From positions 186,001-250,000 of the forward strand of contig NZ_JAFIQT010000004.1 of assembly GCF_017355935.1 (NCBI RefSeq): 64,000 bases of DNA, in the 5' to 3' direction. The stretch's first letter is position 1; the number at the start of each line of letters is the position of its first letter. This document shows positions 1 through 8,439 of this stretch, piece by piece. A model generated the notes under the pieces. That model searched no databases. It had not been told where the DNA came from and saw only the letters and a list, made by a program, of their open reading frames with translations. The stretch is from Telluribacter humicola. GTDB taxonomy: Bacteria; Bacteroidota; Bacteroidia; Cytophagales; Spirosomataceae. Both the position numbers and the translations under genes were made by a program.

Positions 1-1067
1 TAGGCGGCAAAAACGCCTAGCCCGCCCTTCACGTTGGTATAAATTAAAGCAGGTTCCGAAAAAGGGTTATCGTCCTGCGCCTGCACGCTGCGGTGAAACA
101 GGTAGTAATTAGAGTCGGTATTGAGAAGCGAAAGAAAAAGCCCTCTGCTTACAGGTCCACGTTCAGGCTTGACCGGACTCCCGGCTATGGAGTTTAGGTA
201 CTGCCTATCTACTAATGGCTTGCGCCCCTGCGGAGAGGTGAATAGCGTACCGTCCATATTCGCATCATTCTGGAAGACTCCCCGTCCTAAGGCATCGGAC
301 CACCCGAAATAAGACCGCCCCAGCTTACGCGTTTCCTTTGTCTGCTGTGTGATGGAGTCTGTGATGACCTCCGAGTACTCAAACAGTTCATAGGCTTTCA
401 CGCGGTAGTAGTTTTCTTTACCGGCGATGTCATTCCACGTATAACTTAATCTCAGCGTAGTATCGCGGCCAAAAAAACTGGTGGTCAATGTAGTGTCAAG
501 GGTATAATCATTGATGGGTACCTGATCCGGTGGAACAGTACAACTGGCTTGTATAGTTCGTTTCCCATCGGTAACAGTAAGCGTGTAGGTCATGCCCGTC
601 TTTATCCGAAAACGTTGAGCTGGTATAGAATAGATTTGAAGCTGGGAGTCATAAGGCAAGGTAACACTCGTGACCCCATCACTAATTACCACCGTGGCTG
701 TGGCAAAGCTGTCAAAGTTTCCGTAGATGGTATCCCCCTCCGAGATGATCATGGAAGTACCAGGCCCAACGCTATATTCACTAAATAGCGGATACGTCTG
801 GCTCACCTTTACCCGAATAGCTGTGTCATTAGGCGATATGAATGAAAAAAGGGTCAATTGCGATTCTGTCTTGGGAAGTTTGGATTCGGGGATGGTATTG
901 ACCAGCGTTTCGCAGGATGACAAACCAGTCAGGAGCAGAAACAGAATAATTACCTGTCCATAGCCCGTGAACAGCCGGGACTGGGACTGCGGAGAATACG
1001 CTCTGGCTGCTAGTCCCGGTATAAAAGTTGCAGCGAGCTTTTGGGTATATATATAAATGGCTTTCAT
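1..1067 (-). CDS. DUF4249-type outer-membrane lipoprotein, 3' end outside the window
   Basis: Reading the minus strand from ATG at 1067 gives about 355 uninterrupted codons running off the left edge. The N-terminus holds a hydrophobic stretch (about residues 38-51) ending in a lipobox T-G-L-S-S-C with the lipidated Cys near residue 52, so this is a lipoprotein. The basic region before it is unusually long and the true start may lie further in, but no better ATG is visible. The last visible residues (G-G-L-G-V-F-A-A) are the ending typical of DUF4249 proteins, which in Bacteroidota follow TonB-dependent receptors with a carboxypeptidase-like N-domain. Its start lies 36 nt after the receptor stop, fitting one operon. 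It probably assists the receptor at the cell surface; the substrate is unknown. Family call inferred from pattern and context. Confidence 0.75.
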   Translation of the reverse strand, partial: MKAIYIYTQKLAATFIPGLAARAYSPQSQSRLFTGYGQVIILFLLLTGLSSCETLVNTIPESKLPKTESQLTLFSFISPNDTAIRVKVSQTYPLFSEYSVGPGTSMIISEGDTIYGNFDSFATATVVISDGVTSVTLPYDSQLQIYSIPAQRFRIKTGMTYTLTVTDGKRTIQASCTVPPDQVPINDYTLDTTLTTSFFGRDTTLRLSYTWNDIAGKENYYRVKAYELFEYSEVITDSITQQTKETRKLGRSYFGWSDALGRGVFQNDANMDGTLFTSPQGRKPLVDRQYLNSIAGSPVKPERGPVSRGLFLSLLNTDSNYYLFHRSVQAQDDNPFSEPALIYTNVKGGLGVFAA

Positions 1068-1103
1068 AACCTTCTTTGGACTATTATCGGTTAGGGTACT
1101 CCT

Positions 1104-3500
1104 TTAGAATTTGAAATTATAGCTAACAGAAGGCAGTAATGGGAACAGCGAGTAGCGCTTCAGTACCATCTTATTTTTAGTGTTTCCCTGGGAATCAGTC
1201 GTAGGTTCGGAATCTATATTGTAAAAGAATGGATTGCGGCGGTTGTATCCATTATAGATCCCAAACTCCCAGGTACGTTCGTGGCGCTTCATTTTTTTAT
1301 GGAACTGTACTGCCAGGTCGAGGCGGTGGTACGGTTCGGCCCGGAAAGTGTTTTTAGCCCCGTATTCATTAACGGGTATACCAAACCAGTTCAGCTGACT
1401 CCGGGGAACAATAGCATTGTCAGGATAGGCGTTGTATTGCGATAGAGGTACCGTCAGGGCATTGCCTGTACCGTATACCCAGGTCCCCGACAGGGTCACT
1501 CGCTTACTAAGTTCATAGATACCAACTACCGAAATATCGTGACGACGGTCGTAGCGGGGGTAGAATATTTCGCCGAAATTAAGCTCCGGAAACTGCCATT
1601 TGGTCCAGGAAAGCGTGTAGCCAACCCAGCCCGAGAAGCGGCCGGTCTTTTTGTGGATCAGAAATTCTGCGCCGTACGACCATCCACGCCCGGCGGTTAT
1701 GTTATCCTCCCAGCTTAGTTCATCGGCGTTTTCACCGCTTAGACTCAGGAATGAAGCTCCTTCTTTGTAGTTCAGGATGTTGTCCATGTTTTTATAGTAC
1801 CCTTCCAGCGTCAGCGTCAGGGCGGGTTTCTCCAGGTCTATGGCTAGCCCCACGGCCACCTGTTGTGACTGCTGAGGCGCTACGCGGTCGGTGGTAGGTA
1901 CCCACAGGTCGGTAGGTAGCCCAAGTCCGGTATTGGAAAGCAGGTGTACGTACTGGTTCATCTGAGCGTAAGATGCTTTCAACGAGAAGTCCTGCGCCAA
2001 CCGCAGGGCGGCCGAAAAGCGGGGCTCAGGCCGGATGTAGTTCTTGGTTTCGGTCTTGAATGAGCTTAACCTGAAACCTACGTTCATCTTAAGCGCATCG
2101 AAAGGCTGCCAGGTATCCTCCACATACAGACCGCTCTCTACAGTATTGACGGGCTTAACGGAACGCTCAATTGCCTGATTGATGAAAGATCCCTGGATAG
2201 CAACGGCTGAAGGTACAAAGTGGTGGTGGGTTACCTGAGCCCCAAACTTGATGGCATGTCCCGAGGCCGGGTAGTAATCGAAGTCAGTCTTGACGCCGTA
2301 ATCACGGATACGGGAGTCGTAGCGCAGAGTAAATTCATTCGACAGGCTACCATCCTCGTTTTTGTCTCTAATGTTGCTGTGAATCCCAAAGATAAAGTTG
2401 CTGGCAATGACCGAAGTATTGGCGAAGAGTTTCTGGCCGAACAGGTGATTCCAGCGGAGCGTAGCCGTCGTATTTCCCCAGTTCAAGCCATTCTGAGAGT
2501 CCGTATCGGGTCCTGCTTCGTTGACATAAAACCGGTCACGCCCGAAGTACCCGCTGAGGTAAAGTTTGTCTTTTTGCCCCAGATCATAGTTGACTTTGGC
2601 GTTCAGGTCATAGAAATAGTAGCCGGGCTTTACCTTGCTTTCTTCGTTCTTTTGCTGTGAGGCAATGAGCGGTGCGGCCAGTGCATCAATGTACGTACGC
2701 CGTCCCGACACCAGAAATGAAGATTTTCCCTTAACCAACGGTCCTTCCAGGGTTAGGCGAGACGAAATAAGCCCGATGCCTCCCTCGCCGTGCAGCTTAT
2801 CCTTACTACCCTCCTTCATATTCATATCCAGTACCGACGACAACCGTCCCCCGTACCGCGCCGGAAAACCTCCCTTGGTCAGCTCGACGCTTTTGAGCGC
2901 ATCACTGTTGAAAATGGAGAAAAAGCCAAATAGATGATTGGCATTGTATACAACCGCATCGTCCAGGATGATGAGGTTCTGGTCTGGTCCACCGCCTCGT
3001 ACGTACAGCCCCGTCTGTCCTTCGGAGCCTTTCTGAACGCCCGGCATCAATTGCAGTACTTTGAGTACATCCTTCTCGCCAAAAAAGGCCGGAATCTTCT
3101 TAATCTGCTGTATAGGTACTTCCACCTGACTCATCTGGGCCGACCGACTCGTGTAATCATCCTGTCGGCGGGCCGATATGGTCACTTCTTCCAGTTGATT
3201 GACACTGGTAAGCAGGACGTTTAGTTGCGTGTTTTCGGTAAGGAACAGGTTCCGCACGGTTTGCTGGTAACCTACGTAGGAGTATACCAGTTGAATACTA
3301 TCGCGGGCGGGCAGGGTAAGAGAGTAAAAGCCGTAGGTATTCGTTACTACTCCATAAGCCGTGCCTGCCACATAAACATTAACACCCGGCAACTGCTCCT
3401 GACTACCCATCTCTTTCACAAAGCCACTGATAGTAACCTTGTCCTGGGCCGCTGTCCAAAAGGACAGACATACAAGCAGACACGTAAAGCTTAGACGCAT
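1104..3500 (-). CDS. TonB-dependent receptor with carboxypeptidase-regulatory-like N-domain
   Basis: 798 residues. A signal peptide (about 1-19, ending A-A-Q) is followed by a beta-sandwich CarboxypepD_reg-like domain (about 22-108: ISGFVKE, LPGVNVYV, NTYGFYSL), a plug domain (about 120-240: LQLMPGVQ, GLYVRGGGPDQN, GGFPARYGGRLSSVLD) and an outer-membrane barrel ending in V-S-Y-N-F-K-F, with the C-terminal aromatic residue typical of barrel proteins. It should import a ligand across the outer membrane using TonB energy. It is shorter than SusC proteins (about 1000 residues), and its partner downstream is DUF4249-like rather than SusD, so the substrate need not be a sugar. ATG at 3500; no obvious Shine-Dalgarno sequence, as is usual in this phylum. 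Confidence 0.92.
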   Translation of the reverse strand: MRLSFTCLLVCLSFWTAAQDKVTISGFVKEMGSQEQLPGVNVYVAGTAYGVVTNTYGFYSLTLPARDSIQLVYSYVGYQQTVRNLFLTENTQLNVLLTSVNQLEEVTISARRQDDYTSRSAQMSQVEVPIQQIKKIPAFFGEKDVLKVLQLMPGVQKGSEGQTGLYVRGGGPDQNLIILDDAVVYNANHLFGFFSIFNSDALKSVELTKGGFPARYGGRLSSVLDMNMKEGSKDKLHGEGGIGLISSRLTLEGPLVKGKSSFLVSGRRTYIDALAAPLIASQQKNEESKVKPGYYFYDLNAKVNYDLGQKDKLYLSGYFGRDRFYVNEAGPDTDSQNGLNWGNTTATLRWNHLFGQKLFANTSVIASNFIFGIHSNIRDKNEDGSLSNEFTLRYDSRIRDYGVKTDFDYYPASGHAIKFGAQVTHHHFVPSAVAIQGSFINQAIERSVKPVNTVESGLYVEDTWQPFDALKMNVGFRLSSFKTETKNYIRPEPRFSAALRLAQDFSLKASYAQMNQYVHLLSNTGLGLPTDLWVPTTDRVAPQQSQQVAVGLAIDLEKPALTLTLEGYYKNMDNILNYKEGASFLSLSGENADELSWEDNITAGRGWSYGAEFLIHKKTGRFSGWVGYTLSWTKWQFPELNFGEIFYPRYDRRHDISVVGIYELSKRVTLSGTWVYGTGNALTVPLSQYNAYPDNAIVPRSQLNWFGIPVNEYGAKNTFRAEPYHRLDLAVQFHKKMKRHERTWEFGIYNGYNRRNPFFYNIDSEPTTDSQGNTKNKMVLKRYSLFPLLPSVSYNFKF

Positions 3501-3732
3501 AGAATGAGAGGATTTTTATTAATGATACGGATATAGCCGAGTATTTATTGAATTATAAAGTACTTTGTGTTTCAAAGTAATGGTATAAATAATAGTTATA
3601 CAAGGCTTACAGTATTAATAAATGTTAAATTATTTACCATTCCCTCCACCACATGCACTAGGAATTGACTATGTACCACTAGATTAGCATCCTAACTCAG
3701 GAGCTTAGGTCATAAGTACCCTATTATTTGCT

Positions 3733-3837
3733 TTATCTACTTACTGAGTTTCTTTTGAAGAACCTGAATACATAATATACCAGTGTAAGAAGAATCCCCA
3801 CGATTCCCAGGTTTACCAAAAGCCATAGCCAACTCAT
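3733..3837 (-). CDS. Possible 34-residue single-span membrane protein
   Basis: ATG at 3837 opens a short frame of 34 codons. It begins MSWLWLLVNLGIVGILLTLV and ends in a basic tail (FRFFKRNSVSR), so a single membrane helix with a positive C-terminus is visible. A purine-rich GAAGGAAA lies just upstream. It stands alone between the TonB receptor and the remnant at 3931. No family recognised; the helix-plus-basic-tail layout is the only support, and chance cannot be excluded. Confidence 0.3.
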   Translation of the reverse strand: MSWLWLLVNLGIVGILLTLVYYVFRFFKRNSVSR

Positions 3838-3930
3838 TATTCCTTCAGTACTCATGCGTGTATTAGTTTGAATGTGAATCGAAATGCTGTACAAGTCGTA
3901 GCGTGTAAAGAAAGATCAGTTTTTAGATAA

Positions 3931-4152
3931 GTACAAACTGATTGGAGCCAATCAGGAAATAGATCATTCAAAGCTATATTGTTTGATATATCTCCGTACT
4001 TAGGTGATACATATGATCCTATTAATGCTTACAAGTTAACAGCACTAGCATGGAACGGCATCAATAACACAAGAGCATGGCAGGATCAGAGGGCAGCATG
4101 GGGAGTAGCACAGACTGGATGGTCAAACGATTTTTTAACATGGAACTGTTGA
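3931..4152 (+). pseudogene. C-terminal remnant of an unidentified gene
   Basis: An open stretch of 73 codons without a credible start, ending in TGA at 4150. The translation is protein-like: it contains YLGDTYDPINAYKLTALAWN, followed by an N-N-T-R-A-W-Q-D-Q segment rich in Trp. The preceding codon is TAA, and another frame just upstream (from about 3912) also reads plausibly, so one frameshift may separate the two parts. Its end overlaps the ATG at 4140 of the next gene by 13 nt, as in coupled gene pairs. I read it as the tail of a lost larger gene, perhaps a polymorphic toxin-type protein, but no family is identifiable from the sequence alone. Confidence 0.35.
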
Positions 4153-4787
4153 AACAAGTAGTTGTCCGTAACAAGGGAGTGTTTACTTTTTGTTTATTCA
4201 TTCTTTGTGGATTTTCTGTATTTTCTCAAAATTCGAGACCTACGGTTCATCCAGAAAATATTGGATTGTTTCCAAAGCCAGGATATGAGCCGCTTCCGCC
4301 GCATAAATCAAAGGTTATAGATAAGTCAAACTTCAAACCCGAAAATTTCCGATTTTCGGATGCAACTGGTAAAAGTCTAAATGAACGACTGTCCGTCGGT
4401 ATAAGTACAGAATCGGCCAACTGTAAACCGTCTTATGCGTTGTTTAAATTTAGAGTTAATGGCAAAGGGTTGATCGACAGCACCTGGTTCGATGGCCAAC
4501 TTTCAAAAGAAGTGTCAATTCGAATATTAGGCAATATTCGCACCACGGAGGGCAGTTGGGTTATCGCGCCTGGAACCAAAGAAGTAGATGTGGCTTGGTA
4601 TGTATTTTTTTATACTGATACTCGTGGCCAATGGGATAGGAATTTAAATTGTACAGAATCAGACAAGGAGCTCCAAAAAGCAGTTTCTGCGTTTTCAGAT
4701 TACTTTTACAACTTATATTATTGGGTCGGAGAGGATAGGGCTACGGTAATTAGGCCAATTCAAATCGACGGCCAACCTAAGTATTAG
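4140..4787 (+). CDS. Secreted protein of unknown function, TonB-C-like pattern
   Basis: Start chosen at the internal ATG 4140, because from there the N-terminus is a proper signal peptide (about 1-31: basic KQVVVRNK, hydrophobic VFTFCLFILCGFSVF, then SQ); an upstream ATG at 4077 would add a hydrophilic stretch before it. The product is 215 residues. The middle (YALFKFRVNGKGLIDSTWFD, then S-I-R-I-L-G-N-I-R... and a final V-A-W-Y-V-F-F) resembles the beta-alpha-beta rhythm of TonB C-terminal domains, which is an inference. Two Cys residues (in ESANC and NLNC) could form a disulfide. It overlaps the upstream remnant by 13 nt, suggesting it once sat second in an operon. No firm family. Confidence 0.6.
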   Translation: MELLKQVVVRNKGVFTFCLFILCGFSVFSQNSRPTVHPENIGLFPKPGYEPLPPHKSKVIDKSNFKPENFRFSDATGKSLNERLSVGISTESANCKPSYALFKFRVNGKGLIDSTWFDGQLSKEVSIRILGNIRTTEGSWVIAPGTKEVDVAWYVFFYTDTRGQWDRNLNCTESDKELQKAVSAFSDYFYNLYYWVGEDRATVIRPIQIDGQPKY

Positions 4788-4809
4788 ACTACTATATAGC
4801 AGAACTTCT

Positions 4810-4846
4810 GATACGATGACCAATAATTGGTCATCGTATCTTTATT
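4810..4846 (+). terminator. Rho-independent terminator after the secreted unknown
   Basis: A perfect 14-bp stem (4810-4823 with 4827-4840; arm GATACGATGACCAA) with a 3-nt loop is followed by TTTATT. It lies 22 nt after the stop of the plus-strand gene and could also serve the minus-strand hydrolase that ends at 4941. Confidence 0.8.
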
Positions 4847-4940
4847 GCTGTGACAAGCGATAGTTGTAAATATTAAGGTTCGGCCGAAATGACTGTCTCA
4901 ATAGTCTAGTTTTACTGATTAGGGCTAGACGCATGGCCAT

Positions 4941-6035
4941 TCAGGGATACAATACCTTACGTACCTGCTCTATGTTGATCCTATTCTTAAATGTATCAAT
5001 ATTCTGAAGTACAATGATCGTTTTATTGGTATCTATATGCCGGTCAAAGTAATGAATATAGCCAGCCCAGCTTCCGGAGTGACTAACTAGCTTTCCATAC
5101 TTCTCATCCTGCTTTAGAATCCATCCGAAGCCATAGTCTGTATTCCGGCCATCCTGTGTTTTTATACTATTAAATAGCTGCTCCCTATCCTGAGTACTAA
5201 CCAATTTATCGGTATACAAGGCCTGGTCCCAGATAAGCAGGTCTCTGGACGATGCGTTTACCATGCGATCTCCCACAATGCCATCCAGGAAATAAGTAAA
5301 GAACTCTTTCCCGTAGCTATCCAATAATACTTTATGGCCCAGACTATCCAGCATGTACCCCAGGGCATAATTCTCAATCTTTTGTGGTTTATATCTGCTC
5401 TGATATACCTGTGTACGATTCATGCCCAAAGGCTTAAAAATAGCCTGATTAAGAAAATCAGCGTACGTTTGACCGGATACCCGCTCAATGATACTCCCCA
5501 GTAGCACATAGTTCGTATTGCTGTATTTGAATTTTCCATTAGGTTGAAAAAGCAACGGGGGCTGCACTTTTCCAAAAGCGTTAATTACGTCTTTGTTGGT
5601 AGCAAACCTGCTTTTATCCCAGTTAGCAATAAAGTAGTCTGTGTAATCGGGAAGACCGCTGGTATGATGGAGCAAATGGCGAATGGTAATTTTATCATAG
5701 CTGGCCAGTTCTGGCAGATACTTAGCCATGGGATCATCATAGGCTAGCTTACTCTGCTTTTGCAAGAGTACAATTGCCATGGCGGTAAATTGTTTGGATA
5801 TGGAGGCCAGCTCAAAGACAGACTCCGGATTCAGCAAGCGATGCGACTGCTCATCAGCCATGCCGTAGCTTTTTTCAAAGATGGGTAACCCATTTTCGGC
5901 AATGAGGACATTGCCATTAAAATTCCCCTGGCGATGCAGGTGCGTGAAAAGGCTGTCAAATTGGGTAGATTTGCTTTGAGCCAGGGCCAGAGTGCTCAGG
6001 CAAGTACAGGTCCATACGAGTAGTAGTTTTTTCAT
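4941..6035 (-). CDS. Serine hydrolase of the beta-lactamase class C / penicillin-binding family
   Basis: 364 residues with a signal peptide (about 1-20, ending LALAQ), so periplasmic or exported. The active-site motifs are in place: S78-I-S-K81 (SxxK), Y171-S-N173 (YxN) and an H-S-G motif near residue 320. HHTSGLPDYTDYF is the usual segment after the first helix. Such proteins act as beta-lactamase-like esterases, D-aminopeptidases or D,D-peptidases; the exact substrate cannot be told. It has the full family length and is intact, unlike the related gene at 40281-41966. It appears monocistronic, with hairpins on both sides. Confidence 0.88.
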   Translation of the reverse strand: MKKLLLVWTCTCLSTLALAQSKSTQFDSLFTHLHRQGNFNGNVLIAENGLPIFEKSYGMADEQSHRLLNPESVFELASISKQFTAMAIVLLQKQSKLAYDDPMAKYLPELASYDKITIRHLLHHTSGLPDYTDYFIANWDKSRFATNKDVINAFGKVQPPLLFQPNGKFKYSNTNYVLLGSIIERVSGQTYADFLNQAIFKPLGMNRTQVYQSRYKPQKIENYALGYMLDSLGHKVLLDSYGKEFFTYFLDGIVGDRMVNASSRDLLIWDQALYTDKLVSTQDREQLFNSIKTQDGRNTDYGFGWILKQDEKYGKLVSHSGSWAGYIHYFDRHIDTNKTIIVLQNIDTFKNRINIEQVRKVLYP

Positions 6036-6267
6036 TGCAGGAAAGAGTGAAAGGTGTGAGAGAATAATCCTGCTAATTATACAAAAATATTTAAATAGTA
6101 ATTATATATAATTTTTTATCATATACAATTATGAAACTTAATCCTTGCTGAGTCAAGCGGCAGTAGTGGTGAATAATATAGATGGTAAGGAAATGGCAAA
6201 GTTATTCCCCCCTCATACCTCCTGATGAGGTTCCCTTTCTTTTGAAACAGCACCAGTACCACATACC

Positions 6268-6310
6268 TAAAAGTAAAAGGCCTGCTTAAGAAGCAGGCCT
6301 TTTACTTTTA
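6268..6310 (-). terminator. Strong hairpin terminator downstream of the sulfatase
   Basis: A perfect 20-bp inverted repeat (6268-6287 and 6291-6310, loop AAG) with core AAGGCCTGCTT. The outer A/T-rich parts of the stem supply a U-tract in either direction. It lies beyond the stop of the minus-strand sulfatase and before the start region of the serine hydrolase, so it should insulate the two. Confidence 0.8.
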
Positions 6311-6382
6311 ATTACCAGAAATTACTCCGCTTTACTGAGTATTTGGGAGTAAGACAGGGCAGGAAAGGATCTTGTACCAGAC

Positions 6383-8107
6383 CTATTTTTTACTCATCGC
6401 CTTGGCCCGCCGGTCCCTGATCTCCTGGACTTTCTCTTTACTTACGCCGAAGACTTTGCCGTTGCTGGCATCTTCCATAAACCGGTCGACGTACCCCTGG
6501 CTGATCTCATCGCTGTCTTTGTACTTCTTCCGCAGCTGTTCCAACTTCGCATGAAGCTCCTTTTTGACCTTGGCATAGGCCGGATCATCGTACACATTCT
6601 TCATCTCCTTGGGGTCCTTCTTCCGATCGATCAACTCCCACTCATTATCCGCATAGTAGTAGTGGATCAGTTTATAGTCCTTGGTCACAACGGCATAGTG
6701 GCGGTTGACCATGTGCTCGGCCGGGTACTCGTAGTAGTGGTAGTACACGGCATCCCTCTTCATCTTGTCGGTCTTGCCCGTCAGCAGCGGCACCATGCTC
6801 TCCCCCTGCATATCCGCAGGCGCTTTCACACCGGCAGCATCCAGGAACGTCTGGGCGAAGTCCAGGTTCTGCACCAGCTCGTCCGAGCGGGTACCTGGCT
6901 TGGTCCTGCCCGGCCACGCTACCAGCAGCGGTGTCTTGAATGACTCGTCGTAGATAAAGCGCTTGTCGAACCAGCCATGCTCTCCCAGGTAGAAGCCCTG
7001 GTCGGAGGTATAGACGATGATGGTGTTCTCCATCAGGTTGTTCGCTTCCAGATAATCCAGCAGTCGTCCTACGTTCTCATCCACCGCCTTGATTGTACCC
7101 AGGTAGTCCTGCATGTAGCGCTGGTACTTCCACCGCATCTTGTCCTTCTGTGACATAGAGGGGTACTTATTCTTGAAGTCTTCGTTGATCTTACCGTAGG
7201 CTTTCTTGAAGTTAGCAGCCTGTGAGGGATTCAGGCGGCTCATCTCATAGGCGTAGCGACGCTTGTCCATACCAATCTCTGCAATTCCTAGCTCGTCCAT
7301 TACCTCCGGGAACACTTTGTTGTCACCCGCCCAGGCCATGTGGTGCAGGATGCTCATCTCGGCTTCTGCGGCGGCGTGAGCTCTACCGGAATAGTCATCG
7401 AACAGGGTCTCCGGCTCAGGGAAGGTCTTGTTGGTAAACTCTTCCAGATGGCGTTCGGCCATCAGCCACGAGCGGTGGGGAGCCTTGTGCAGGTACATCA
7501 GCATAAACGGCTGATCCTTCTTGCGCTCTTTCTGGAGCCAGTCCAGGGTCATGTCGGTGATGATATCCGTGACATAGCCATCGACTTTGATGTTGCCTTC
7601 TTTCTTGGTAATGAAGTCAGGGTTGTAGTACGCTCCCTGGTCCGGCAGGATCTTGAACTGGTCAAAGCCTTTGGGGTTGTTACCAAAGTGCAGCTTGCCG
7701 AACATGGCCGTCTGGTAGCCGGCCTGCTGGAGGATCTGGGGGAAGGTGATGTTGGTCGTGTCGAAGGGGAAGTGGTTATCGACCTTGCCGTTGATATGCG
7801 AGTGCTTACCCGTCAGGATCGTGGCCCGGGAGGGGGCGCAGATCGAGTTGGTTACGCTGGCCTGGGTAAAGAGCATCCCTTTTTGGGCGATGCGGTCGAT
7901 GTTGGGCGTCTGGATGAGGCGGTTGTCATAAGCCGAGATAGCCTGATAGGCATGATCATCCGACATGATGAAAATGATATTAGGCCGTTTGGGAGCCGGT
8001 GGATCCTGAGCCTTAGGCCTGAAGCCCGGTACAACGACCAGTAGAATAGCCAGTGCCAGTAAACCCAGCCCTAGTCCATATGCTATCGGTTTCTTCATGA
8101 AAGTCAT
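6383..8107 (-). CDS. Sulfatase (arylsulfatase A-like), exported
   Basis: 574 residues. A signal peptide or anchor (about 4-27) precedes the alkaline-phosphatase-like fold: RPNIIFIMSDDHAYQA with metal-binding D50 and D51, then the sulfatase signature C90-A-P-S-R94 followed by ATILTGKHS. C90 would be converted to formylglycine by a separate maturase, not present in this window. YTSDQGFYLGEHGWFDKR carries the second metal-site Asp. The protein hydrolyses a sulfate ester, most likely on a glycan, given its periplasmic location and the polysaccharide-degrading neighbours. Start at ATG 8107; a second ATG at 8098 (giving M-K-K-P) looks equally good and fits a normal signal peptide better. Confidence 0.93.
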   Translation of the reverse strand: MTFMKKPIAYGLGLGLLALAILLVVVPGFRPKAQDPPAPKRPNIIFIMSDDHAYQAISAYDNRLIQTPNIDRIAQKGMLFTQASVTNSICAPSRATILTGKHSHINGKVDNHFPFDTTNITFPQILQQAGYQTAMFGKLHFGNNPKGFDQFKILPDQGAYYNPDFITKKEGNIKVDGYVTDIITDMTLDWLQKERKKDQPFMLMYLHKAPHRSWLMAERHLEEFTNKTFPEPETLFDDYSGRAHAAAEAEMSILHHMAWAGDNKVFPEVMDELGIAEIGMDKRRYAYEMSRLNPSQAANFKKAYGKINEDFKNKYPSMSQKDKMRWKYQRYMQDYLGTIKAVDENVGRLLDYLEANNLMENTIIVYTSDQGFYLGEHGWFDKRFIYDESFKTPLLVAWPGRTKPGTRSDELVQNLDFAQTFLDAAGVKAPADMQGESMVPLLTGKTDKMKRDAVYYHYYEYPAEHMVNRHYAVVTKDYKLIHYYYADNEWELIDRKKDPKEMKNVYDDPAYAKVKKELHAKLEQLRKKYKDSDEISQGYVDRFMEDASNGKVFGVSKEKVQEIRDRRAKAMSKK

Positions 8108-8361
8108 GTAGGATTAAGGAGAGATTATAACGGTGAATACATTTCTTTGAGGAACAATGCGTTGAATAGGCTGACATTGTTTAGAGCCAATGCGTTATTT
8201 AAACACAATGTTAATCAATAAAACGTATAGTAGTATCTAACCTATCGTAATTTATTTTTAAATATACTCTGTAAAGTACAACTAGGTACCTGTACCAATT
8301 GTAGCAGACTTCCTTATATGAGTAGGGATGATCGGTCACTCCTTTCCCCTGATAAATTACG

Positions 8362-8414
8362 AGTCCCAATGCATCGAACTTGTACCATCAGTCAACGTTC
8401 AATGCATTGGGACT
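8362..8414 (-). terminator. Long-looped inverted repeat downstream of the carboxylesterase
   Basis: Arms at 8362-8379 and 8397-8414 pair over 18 bp with one mismatch (AGTCCCAATGCAT then GAAC) around a 17-nt loop. It lies 25 nt past the stop of the minus-strand esterase. The U-rich tail on the minus strand is weak (GTAATTT), so it may be a terminator or an RNA-stabilising hairpin. Confidence 0.5.
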
Positions 8415-8439
8415 AAAATTAAGTAAATTATATAAGGAG

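Noticed and set aside
6551-8044. Long plus-strand frames opposite the sulfatase
   Set aside because: Antisense shadows of a G/C-rich coding region; the minus-strand protein has full sulfatase motifs.
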